From contig NC_088301.1 in NCBI RefSeq assembly GCF_032854445.1, positions 26,894,402-26,958,401 on the forward strand: a stretch of 64,000 nt of DNA, written 5' to 3'. The notes under the pieces were generated by a model. That model did not search any database. It was given only the letters and a program-made list of their open reading frames with translations, and was not told the origin of the DNA. Positions 37,901 through 50,800 of this stretch are shown in pieces. The position numbers and the translations under genes were made by a program. Every line of letters starts with the position of its first letter. Position 1 is the first letter of the stretch. Source of the DNA: Liolophura sinensis (Eukaryota > Mollusca > Polyplacophora > Chitonida > Chitonidae).

Positions 37901-39758
37901 TTTGGTGCGACTTTGGTTTCCCATTAGGATAACATCCCACTTATACCTTCCAAACAAACCCCTAAGTCCGCTTTCTGAGATCCACAGAACTCTCAGCATC
38001 AACAAATTGATTTGAATAGATCAAATTCCACAGTTTAATTTAGTTGAATATTTCTTCATTAAGAATTTTGTGGATAAAACATGTATATAGCTCAGTCTGT
38101 GGTACAAGCCGTAATGAATCTAAACTCCTGTTTTCCTAGCCTTGCACCCTGTGTGAGGGAAAGCTGGACCCGATGGTGTCCCAGTCTGTAATTGACCAGG
38201 GCTCCACAGTTAATGCCTCAGTGAGATGGAAACTTCACAGGCCCATGTGTGTCTTATAATGTTGTCCTTGTAAATGTATCACTCTTGACACAGCTGGCCC
38301 AGGGGGAGGGCAGTTAGCTCAACCTTCGACTCTAGTGCTAAGAACCATGTATGCTACTCCTTATTATACTACACTGGCTGATGTACATGTGCCCTGTATT
38401 TGGCTACGTTTATGAATATGTTAGAGAGTGCCTTTTGAATTTACATGCTGTCTATGTGAAAAACTGCTATAGAAGCCTCAAAGAGATCTCAGTTTTTGTA
38501 GTGGTAAATATACTTAGTTTAAATTATTAAATATTTGGAGAAAACCTTGAGAAGATGTTTATTTTTTCTTTTTAATAAATAAAATGGTTTAGTAGGGAAA
38601 AGGTGATTTGTCCAAGTTTGCAGTTATTCCAGAGATATTGCATTTTTATTATTAGGTTAATTCTTCTTCTTTATGTATGCCAAGAGTTATTTTCTTCTTT
38701 TTCTATAATGACGCAACTATTGCAAACTTCGCTTCTTTAGTAGCCTGGAATCCCTGATGAAATCTGAAAAAAATTATCCAGTAACATACTCCCATACAAA
38801 TAAGAATGATGACAAGACCATCATTTGTTATAATGGGGGCCTCCATGGCTCAGTTGGTTAGTGCGCTAGTGCAGCGTAATGACCCAGGAGTCTCTCACCA
38901 ATGCGGTCGTATGAGTTCAAGTCCAGCTCATGCTTGCTTCCTCTCCGGCCGTACGTGGGAAGGTCTGCAAGCAACCTGCGGATGGTCGTGGGTTTCCACC
39001 CACCATAATGCTGGCCTCCGTCGTGTAAGTGAAGTATTCTTGAGTACGGCGTAAAACACCAATCAAATAAATAAATAAATAAATAAATATGTTATAATGT
39101 AAGATTTAGATTTTAAATAAACCTATATGTACACGAGCTGGGGCAATTCCTGGTGAAATGGTTAAGGTGCTTGTTTTTTTTTTTTTCATTAGCTAAGGCA
39201 CTAAAGATGCAGGTACTATCCTTGTCTTTGACAGAGAATTTGTGAATTTCCTGCTCTGTTTGTGATGGCATTATGCAGTTGACAGTGCTTGTTTGACATT
39301 TGGCGCAACATAATGTTTCATTGAAGACCACTTGTCTTTCATCAATACGGTGTGCAAAATAGTGCAACTGTACATCACACGTGGGAAAGTTTGTCAGTAT
39401 CTTGGCAAAGGTCCGATAGTTTACCCCAGGCAATCTGGTTTCCTCCAGCCGTAAAACAGACTGCCATCATAGAAATGAAGAATTCTTGAGTTAACGCCAT
39501 TAAAGGACAATTATTTAATCAAACATTGTTTGTCTACACAAACAGATTTTACATGTACATGTTTGTTGTACTGTATATGTTCACAACCAAAGTACAATTA
39601 AAGGATATGTTTTGGAATAATGTTAGATGTAGATTTGATAATGGTTTATGTACATGTAATGTACCATATACAAGCTCTATATGTTGTCAGTCCTGATCCT
39701 TGGCACCTAGAGGTCCTGTGACGGGATTTATTTTCAGTATGGTAACTTCACAAGACAT

Positions 39759-39814
<56 letters not shown>

Positions 39815-42800
39815 TATATGACCAGAGTCTGAACCTGTCAAATGGCTCCTTAGCCGCACCATTTCTATAGAACCCAGGTCATATCATCCCACAAAACAAA
39901 TACATTCATTCTGATCCAGGGGTACAAGGGTAAGATTCAGTGATGAGCCCAGTAACCTTGACTCATTTGAAAGTCAAATTTTGACTGCACGACTGAATGA
40001 ATCCCAGAATTAATGTCATATCCGGATCTCTGCATACATGATTCCGGGATTATCTTAAAAGATGAATGGTTTGTAGACGCCTGATGGAATAAAGACTGAA
40101 ATGAACACCAGTGCAGTGAAAGACAACCCGGTCAAAGGTTGATTAACTTCTCACCTGGAGGGACAGGTAAATACGAGGAAAATAGGAGAATCTGTCTTGA
40201 ACTTTGAACTTGTCTATGACCACTCTAGCGGATATCCAAACATAAGCCTATTGAAGAACTTTGCGCCGTTTCTCCACGGCCATGAAAGTGTTGAGGGGAC
40301 ATGGAAATGCTCTCCGTCAATTTGTCTGTTACACTTGCTCATGTGAAAAAGATACACATATCTTGAATGGTTTTGAACCAGTGAAGTTCGTATTTACTCA
40401 CTAGCTTGACATCAGATGGAAAGGTAATCCAATATACACTAGCTGCTGCCTGCCATCTCGGATTTCCCTGCTTCTATGCCCTAACCAGCCAAGGGCCTCT
40501 GCCCAGCTCTAAATGACACCTCTAATGTGGACACCCAGTGGGCAATACTCAATCAGTTGCATGAGGGATGGCTGTCATTGTAAAATACCAATTGGTATGG
40601 TGGAGGAAATCACCTACATGTACATGTGCCTCTACACGTACATGCAGCTATCTGTGTTACTACAGTAGTTATTTTGGTTAAGGGCGTGTACAGCTGTGAA
40701 TCGAGTGTTAAAACTGAAGAGATACCTGTTCGTGTTTGTCAGGAGGTAATCCATGTTCAAACAAACACTGAATGGTCTGCATATCTATCTGACTACCCGC
40801 ATACTCGCCCATGACTGACATTTGCACTTGAACGCAAGTATTTTCTAATCTTTTATCCATGCGTGAAAAAAAAAACTGAAGTAAAATTTACTTGGTACAG
40901 TCGCGAAATAAATTCAGACATAAAATTCCAATAGTAAGTTCCAGTAAGACAACACTTTACATCTGTGAGGGGGCCTCCGTGGCTCAGTCAATTAGCGTGC
41001 TAGCGCAGCGTAATGACCCAGGAGCCTCTCACCAATGCAGTCGCTAGGAATTGAAGTCCAGCTCATGCTGGCTTCCTCTCTGGCCGTACGTGGGAAGGTC
41101 TGCCAGTAACCTGCGGATGGTCGTGAGTTTCCCCCGGGCTCTGCCTGGTTTCCTTCCAACATAATGCTGGCTGCCATCGTATAAGTGAAATATTCTTGAG
41201 TACGGTGTAAAACACCAATCAAATAAATAAATAAATACATCTGTGAGGCAGCATCATGCATTAATAAATTTCAGAAGACTTTCAGTTACCATTGTGTTTA
41301 GCAGGCCTCTTGTCACATAATACATGTTTTTCAGTCACCAAATACATGAAATACTTTCATTATCCAAAGTTACATTTGGGATATTAAAACTATTATACAT
41401 ATGTAATATACGTAATATGTAATATCATTACTGCTGATATATTTATCAGATTTCTGTGGGCAACCCATTAGCCTGGCCATGCCTGGTAGGGTAATTGCTG
41501 TGAAACACTGAAGGAAGTAATTTATAACTGTAGCTTTAAGGAACAGTGCTTTACTCTTGGCATTCGACACAGTTTCCTCCACCCAAAAATCTGAGTGACT
41601 GAAAAGTTCTTGAGAGTAGATGTTAAACACCAATCAAAATCTGAATCAATCAGACATTCACCTCCCCCTCATTATTACAGGCTTCATTATAATGCGTGCT
41701 TCAATATACATGTAACATTGTCACAAATATGCCCCTCAAATTTTTCGCCAAATTGTTCATGCAGATGTCTGCATATACTTACAAAGGTTTCAGGGAAGGA
41801 AACCTACAGATTTTACACTCAGAAGTGTGGCTTACATGTACCATGTAATTGTTCAATAAAAAACATAATATTATATATTATGTATGTTGATTTGGCTTTA
41901 CAGTTAAAATCCAGTATTACACTATGTTTGTTTCTGTATCACAGGATGTCAGTAGTTCACAAACTTCATAGAAGGTGCTTCACATCTAATACAGTGGGCA
42001 GATTTGTCCTTCAACAACAGCGTTGTAATGAGTGAGAGGTGTAATGACTTTGACACCATTGGTGGAAGACACCATGAGAAGGCATTTAACCAACGCCCCA
42101 TATGCCTTGTGATGAAGTTGCACACCTTTATTACATCATGAGCTATGTTACACTCCTTCAGGTGCCTGTCTGTTGGTAGCCTGCTACAAGTGTGCTAGTA
42201 GTGAACTAATAGCTTGAACCTTTTAATATAGTAGTATGTAGTGTATCTACATTGTATGTACCCTGGTGCATGTAGCTTAAAAGAAACTTCCTGATGGTAC
42301 CCCTGAACCCCTGACCAGATAAAAGAGGTTGTCACTCAACACACTGTAGTGAGATTGCCCCAGTATCCATGTGTACAGCCCTTACCCCCCATGTCTAGCA
42401 CATCCCTGTAAATTGCTCATTATCAACTGTCAGCCACATGTGGTTTGAATTTGTGTCTCACTGAGATATGTTTTGGTTATGCCTTAGTCCCAGGACATGG
42501 GTGCCATATATCTGAAGATGTGACATGTTTAGGGGGGTTTATTTGTACCTGTATGTAAAGATAAAAGGACCTTTTAATTAGATAATTTACGTGAAAGTGT
42601 ATGTCCTGTAACTTGTAATGAGGAAAATACTTCTGATCTTTACTGACAACCAGTTTAAAAAGTGTACAGGAATTTCAGTTTTAATGTAGATGTACATGTA
42701 CGCTTCACTATAGTTTATTAAAGTTCTGCTCAAATGTCTTCTCGCTATTATGAAATCTTTGCACTTTTGCTGACTCAACAGTAGATTTTGCCCCAGACAG

Positions 42801-44643
42801 CTAAAATGTAGGATATAGTATGTAGATCTCTGCTGTACACAAAAGTATGGGCACATATATTCACATATGCACATATAATAATGCATCTCCTTGCAATAAA
42901 CATAAAGTTTTAAAGTGCTGAATTAAAATTTCAGGCAATATAAACCAAAGATTCTAGTTTGTGAAGAAAATAGTTCATGTTAATTCAGATTTATATTCTT
43001 AAAAGTACTATATGTACATGTAATTGTGTTGTTAACAGTGTTTCAGTATTCATGCCAGAATAGCTGTCTCAGTGGGATTTCCCAGAGCTGACCACAGGTT
43101 TAGTGTCCCTCTGATGTTTAACTTTGGCTGTGCTGACATATTTATGCCTGTTTTATGACCTCTCTCTCTCAGCCCTATGACCAGCCTGCCAGCAGATAGC
43201 AGGAATGTGTGACAGCCTGGAAGAAGTTCGATTATACATCCTCATGTAGGTTGTACCACTTTCCTCCAGAGCATTGATCAGCACCTGAGCATTGATCAGC
43301 ACCTGAGCATTGATCAGTACCAGAGCATTGATCACTACCTGAGCATTGATCACTACCTGATCAACTTACCACATATTGCATTTCTTCTACTGTGTTATTG
43401 TGAAAACAGTCACACATGGGGAAAAAAACAAAGCAAATGCTCTGATGGCTCAGTCAGGACGTAAGCATGCATCAGATCTATCCAGTTTTTAAACCTTACA
43501 CATGTTTTAGTGAAACATAATATTTGTCACAAGTGTCATTTAAGGTACCTGTACATTCATGTATGTCAATTGTGTGATGAACAAGTTGGGCAACAGTAAT
43601 AATTAAAACCCATTATGCTAAGAAATGTGCATACAGCTTCTTGTTTTTATCTAACCTAAAGCCGTGTATCTATGAAACCCATCTTAAAATTCAGTCATTG
43701 ACTGTATTTCATTTTAGGAAAATAATAAAAATTGAGGCAGTTTCTCTCTTATTTCCAATGAAGCTTTCTTTTGACTTTGTTTTTGTAGGGTGAGATTTGG
43801 ATCATACAAATGAGTACATACCAGTAATCATAAAACAAAGGTATTAAAACACATTATTTAAGGAAAAGTCATCATAGTTTTACCTCCAGCCATCCCACAT
43901 TCAAAACTGTTTTCCGCAACCTAAATATTTAATATTGTGTACGTACATTGACTTAGCCTTTTTTCCAGGCTGTCCGATAACTCAATTGTTGACACCTGGT
44001 TGTTCAGATATGTGTATTGTTCACACAGGTGAATTGTTTGATCAGTGTTCAATAAGTGGTTACTCTTTTCAACTTACCTGTAGATTTATGGCTGACTTGG
44101 ACAGGTGAAAATTGAAGGTAATCTTATGAAGTGATCTTGGGCATTCTCATTGGTTTTATTTATGCTCATTGATATTTGGCGATATGGTCCAAAAGATTGC
44201 AGTTATTGATTTCCTGTTAACAAAAAATTATTCACAGGTTTGATTGCCTAGATTAAAGTACCTGAACATTGTAAACTACCTGATGAATAGTCTGATTAAT
44301 GTATACTTTCATACCATATTATAATAGTTACTTTATGGGGCATGCATTTCATATAAGACACAAAATCACACATTAGAGCAAGATTTGAATGAGATTTGAA
44401 TGTTATCAGTGTTCATGTGTCACTCCTATCATTTTGAAGAAAGTTCTTCCTGAGAAGTGGCTGTGTTTTGCAAATGGCAAGTGCTTATTTTTATCCGAAA
44501 AGAGACAATTTTTGTATTGCATACACTTATTTTAACCAGCAGTGTCCGGTTGTTATGTTGTCTTGCTGTTTTCTCCTGTACCCATATCTTATGTTCATTC
44601 AACACTTTGTCTGCTCTTTGTGGCTTTGTTCCCATACCTGTAT

Positions 44644-44689
<46 letters not shown>

Positions 44690-44766
44690 CATAAAAATTA
44701 GCTCTTCTGATAAGGGCAAAATAAAGAGCTGAAATATTAAGTCAGAATGAGCGACAAACAACGAAA

Positions 44767-44823
<57 letters not shown>

Positions 44824-47800
44824 GCCAATTGGAAGTGAAATAATGCATAGGATGTAAGGCACTGGTTAAAAGGACATTTTCAAAAGTTCTTAAATTTGTC
44901 ACAGTGCAAACTCTATATTTTGCATGTATGTTAATCTTAAAATCAGTTTACTTTTGAAGAACGTCCTGCGAACGTCCTGTGTACCTATGTACCGTTCCTT
45001 TATGGGGGAAATATGTACACCTTGCTGTCATTAAATGGTGTGTAAATGGTATGGAGGAAATCTTGTACAAGTATCTATGCCAAAACGACTGCTGAAGGAT
45101 GTATCTATTTCCAGGGTTGTAAGTTATATTTAGCGTCTTACAACCTCAGCTAGTAAGCCTGCCTGTCTGTCAGCTCATGGCTGGCTTTCTGAATGAGGCT
45201 ATGTCAGAATGGGAAGTGCCTGCAGTGTTTATCAGTACAGGAATGTTCCTAAAATCCTGCATGAGTAAATTATGAACTCTCTCACATAAGTCTAAGTGGT
45301 TGAAAAATGATTGATTTTTTGTTTTTAGAAATTTCTGCTATGTACATTAAGCATGAGTGGAAACATGGTATATTAAATACCATAGGCCATCTATTGCTAT
45401 TTTAAACTGTCTTCAATATGTGTACACCAGTGAGAACATTGAGATCATTTGACTGTTATGATATAAAGTGGCGACTGCAACCAGGAATGAAGTACTTGAT
45501 GCTAGCCACAAATTAATTAGCAGATATATAGAACTGTAGACTTCCTGTAATTGACTATACACTAGATGCACTGAATGAACTCCACCATTTATAAGACTAG
45601 CCTTATTACTGCATGTAGGCTCTTAGTAGCACATTCCAAAATTGTAATTGTTAGAACTTGAGTGTTGGCTATATTTAAGTGGAACTCAACTGGAAGACAA
45701 TTTAAATATAGATACATGATAGTTTGGCTTCATTGCCACCTGACATACTGCTGACTACAGCATTTTTGCTGACTTATACTTATGCAAGGCTGTGAAGGGC
45801 AAGCCTCATACTGTAGTCGTGGGAAGATCTGCCAGCATCCGTGGGATTCATCTGGGATCTGTTCGTTTCCTCCCACCACCATCATACAAGTCAAATCTTC
45901 TTATGAAAGGTGTAGAAAAAACATCCAATCAAATAAGTAAATAAATGTGTCATATTTTTTGTCACAATAAACAAAGGCAGTTATTCCATATAATTAATGT
46001 TCAGTCAGCCTTATTGATTCATAGTGATGGTTGAAATATGATGATTATTTTATTAAATGTTGGTTGTAGATGTTTTTTAATATGATTTTTTTGTCTACTT
46101 GCATGGGATGTTTTTCGTAGCCTGGGCATTATCCAGCAAAATCTCTTTGGTTTCTTTCTTTCTCTCAAAGATCATCTTTTTGGTTGAATTGTTTTAAGTG
46201 GATCTGACTTACCTGAGGAATTTGAATAAATTCTTACAAATCAGTTGTTTTGTTTTTTTTTTGTTTGTTTTTTTTGACTTTCTTCTTCTTTTCTGTGTCG
46301 ACTTGGTTTCATTCAGTCAAAAGTATTTATTTATTTACTTGATGGATGTTTTACACCATACTCAAAAATATAAAATTTTGAACTGAAAACTTGTGTGTTT
46401 AAATCTGTGCTGTGTGAGATACTGATTTAATAGCTGTTTTTCACAGATGTGCTTAGAATGAATGTTTCTTTGTTGCAGATGAGAGAGCGTTGTATCCAAT
46501 TGTTGCCAATGTTGCAAGAAAGGCCACAGTAACAGTGAATGCCACCTGTGGGGAAATCCAGCCAGAATATTACTGTCGGCTGATGCAGGGCGAGTTCTTC
46601 AACCCGTGGGAGAGTCAGTTCTGTTTTGTCTGTGATGCTCGCTCACCTGAACCCAGTAAGAAACATCCAATTGAGAACGTGATTGATGGCGGGGAGGCAT
46701 TTTGGCAAAGCCCAAGTCTAGCTCATGGCATGAAATATGACTATGTTACCATTACTCTGGACCTCAAGCAGGTGAGATTCAGGAAACAATGTCCGAATTT
46801 GCTTTATAAAGTTCACTGTCCTCGTAATTCCTTGATATTTTGGCGTAATTTGGATTACTGTAGTTCTTCAACTCCAGAAATACTGTATCTTTCACTCACT
46901 GAGCACATTGGACTTCCCCGTTTCAGGCCAATATCCATTGCAGATTAATTGTTTAGACACGCATGGTACTCAAGAATATAAAATGGCGGGCAGGCTCATG
47001 GATAGGTGGAGTTTTCAAGTTTTCTAGAGTTAACCATCAGGCTTTGGCAAGCAACTGATGAACTGTGAAGGCAACAAAATCTTGAAAGTTCCCTTTCTGA
47101 GGCAGTATGTGATAAAATCGAGACCTGGTTCTTTTAAACAACAAAATTCTTGCAAGAAATGTTAAATCTAACATGCATGGACTAGACTGAAGCATTATGT
47201 CAAGAGGTTTGTCGGGGAGCAGATTTAATCAAATAATACAGAACACTTAAGCCTAGATCATTGGCTGAAATCAAACTTAAAAATATCTCTGATCAGCATC
47301 ATTAACCAAGAAGGACTGCATGTCCTGTGGTTTGGTCACAAGCACAGTGATGGTTTAGTTAATACTTTGCGCAATAAGATACATTCTTTTCGGGAAACCA
47401 TCAACTAATTATATTCAGAACAGGGGAAATCATCAACTGATTATATTCAGAACTGAGGGAAACCTCCAACTAATTAAATTCAGAACAGGGGGAAACCATG
47501 AACTAATTATATTCAGAACATGGGGAAACCATCAACTAATTAAATTCAGAAAAGGGGAAACCATCAACTAATTATATTCAGAACATTGGGAAACCATCAA
47601 CTAATTATATTCAGAACACAGACCTCTGTTCATTGTGATAAAGGGTGGCTGTCATTGCTGCCAATCTCAGCACTTGATGAAAGTGGTCTTGTCCTTCAGT
47701 CCAGCTCCTGATGCTTTGTGAAAGGCTTAATTTAAAGCCCAATCATTCATCAGGAACGTGGCGAAGTGGGTGGGATGGGATGTGTGCATATTTTGCCTGC

Positions 47801-50800
47801 GTTCTTCTTCCTTTAAACCTGCCATTTTTTAAAGTGAAATATCCTAGAATATGTTCAACGTGGAAAGCTCAACTAGTTTTATAGAAAGGAGTTGATCATC
47901 AATTACATGTAAGCAAGCAGTTCAATTTTGTGAGATAATACTCACACACCATGTGTGAGAATCTTGAAGATGGAGCATGTATTTATCTATGCTGTTTGTG
48001 GTTTCTGCATGAATGATAGTAGCAGATGCCATCTTAAAGACACACATACATGTATCATGATAAGAGTGAACAGATGTTATTTTGTTCAGCTTTTTACAGT
48101 TTTACTAGTCATTCCACTTTTGTTCTCATCACCTGAGGTTTGGAAAATGAATTAGTGTTGCATTGTGAGGGTGTTGACAGACAGTTTGTGATTATTATAT
48201 CAACAACAAGTTCAGGTCAAGGAACTTATAACTGTTTTTGTTGTACTATGTTAAGCATTTTGTGAGTTTTATCCTACAGGAGTAGGATAAAATTCTGAAG
48301 GCCTTGTTACACGTGCATGTATGTTCCAGAATGCAGGCCTGTCTTATATTAGAGTGGGTGAGTGCTTGGGGTTTAATGTCGTGCTCTATATTAGTTAGAC
48401 AATTGGGTTCAAGCCCAAAGACTCAGATTGGCAGTATTGGTTCCTACCTACTGAACGAAAGAAGAAAATATGCAGGGACTAAGAAGGGTGTCGTATATGT
48501 GATATCTTCACTAAGTTTTTCTGTGAGGAAATTTGTCAACACTGGGACATGCCTGCGATGCCAAAGTGACACTGATGTGATGTGACCAGAATGTTGAAAA
48601 TATTATCACCAAACAAAGCATTAAAAAAAAAAAGACAAATGAGCAAAAGATATATATGCATATGACAAATACATTGATGTAAAAGCCATGCCGTGAACAC
48701 GTTAGAAATAGATGCTGTGTGGCAGTTTGTCATCAAAAACAAGCATTATTTAGAGTTCTCCAGATGGACAAGCTAACATTAGGTCACATGTGTATGTTCC
48801 ATCTAGCGCATGTGAAAACTTTGTAGCTTAAATGGGCTGCATCATGTACATGTGGTGTCATTTGTGAGTAAAGCTGGATACAGTTTCTTCCTGGTATAAA
48901 TAGAATGTAGTTTACAGGATGCAAATTTACTTCATCAACAGTCAATCTCAGTAAGCATTCATGGATATCAAGACGAAACTAGAGTTTTAGCAAAAGCATT
49001 TCCTGCTTTTGAAGATGAGATAAACTGCATACTCTTTACACATGTTAAAGGGACCAATCTGTCTTTGATGTTTTGCAAGTTAAGACTGGGATATAGAAGT
49101 GATCAGCAGTATGAAAAATCTGGTGTTATGACAGGATCCTGGAATAGATGATGGAGGAAATGTCAAGCAGAGTCTATGTTTCATTTAGCATCTGGTCAAC
49201 TCCCTGCTGAGGAGACTGATCTTGTTTGTAACCTAGTAACCACTGGTGTGGTGTTCTTGTTGCTAAGATACAGCTGACTAAATTGTAGAAGATATTTGTA
49301 GTACATTCCTTGTATGATGTATGATACAAATCTGTGTGGAAAAAAGGTAGCATGAAAAAGTTGTAGTGGAAAGAAGTATTTCCATAAGTTCTTGACTGCT
49401 AATTAACATCGTGTAGAAGGCTTCATTCAACAGTTGCAAAAAAATAGGCCAAGACTCGAAAAATGTTTTTTGAAGCAGTGTATTATACCTTTGTATGTTA
49501 ACTGCTTATAATTAAGATATATTCATTTCTGGTGTAGTATAACTTTGGCCCCCGGGATCATAAAGTGATCTTAGATGTAAGTCAAAATTTTAATCATTGA
49601 ATTTGGTATGTTCCCTTGTGTTATTTTAGCTGAAACTTGTTGTACAATAATCTACCCAGAATTTACGTTGTCAAGCAATATTTTGACCATGTTACATCAA
49701 AAAATAACAAGGGATTTGAAATTTTGACTTAAGCCTTTGGTGATCCAGGGGCTTGAAGCTTATGTTCTCCAAATGTCACTTGAAAAACAATACGAAAGGC
49801 ACCCAAAAAATAAATTTAGAAATTTACACATACTAGTATAATGATTCATTTGTGTAACTGCTTTTCTTATTTGGAAGTTGAAATGTGATTATGAACATGC
49901 AGTGTGGCTTTATTGGGATTTTCCATTTTTATTCAACTTCCATTTTCATTCAACCTTAACTTTAACAGAGAAAGAAAAACTAAAAAAAAAAGAATTTTGT
50001 AAACAAATAGTTAAGTACAATATATACAGTTAGCTCGTATCAGACTTCACGCTAGCGCAACGTTATATCCCAGGAGACTCTCACTAATGCGGTTGCTGTG
50101 AATTCTAGTCCACCTCATGCTGGCTTCCTCTCCGACCATAAGTGGGAAGGGCTGTCGGCAACCTGGGGATGGTTGTGGATTTCCCTTTGGCTCTGCCCGG
50201 TTTCTACCCACCATAATGCTGGCCACCATTGCGTAAGTGAAAGATTCTTGAGTACGGCGTAAAACACCAATCAAGTAAATAAATATATCAGATGTCACAC
50301 AGGTTAAGGTAGTACAAGTACAGAGAGAGAGAGAAATTCTAGCTGGTCACTATGAGGTCTGTCTCCTCAAGTTTAACCCCATCAGTATATATTGGTGTTT
50401 TATCTTTGTCCTACAACAGGGTCAGTGTTGTCAGTACATGGTCAGCAAATTACTAGTACACGTAAGTTTACTTCAGTGTTACTAGTGATCTTTTTTTTTT
50501 CTCTTTTTTTGGCAAAAAAACTTCAAAGACAGAATGAAAATAGCCACATACCAAGAAAAGAAACAATACAATGTCATGCAAGTACAATCTGTGCTCATCG
50601 GTATACTCGCATACTGTAAATCCTCTAAAACCAGTGCGGTTCAAGGATATGTTTATAATCTCTTTATTGAGGACAGGTATAGCATCTACAACTGACCAGG
50701 TGTTGATGCAGTTGATTCTAAATTGTTTGTGTGCATATGTATAAACATGGACTGTACAGTTTGTAATACAGAAAGTTTGCCATTGGTTATACTAGCAATA

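Noticed and set aside
41595-42035. 146-codon open frame
   Set aside because: Starts in a SINE relic, has no recognised motif and no splice sites in a useful position.
44429-44902. 157-codon open frame rich in Tyr-Ile
   Set aside because: Generated by two (AT)n microsatellites.
46772-46948. Extension of laminin exon 2 to a stop
   Set aside because: The GTGAGA donor at 46772 and exact in-phase LN continuation at 58593 show this is intron.
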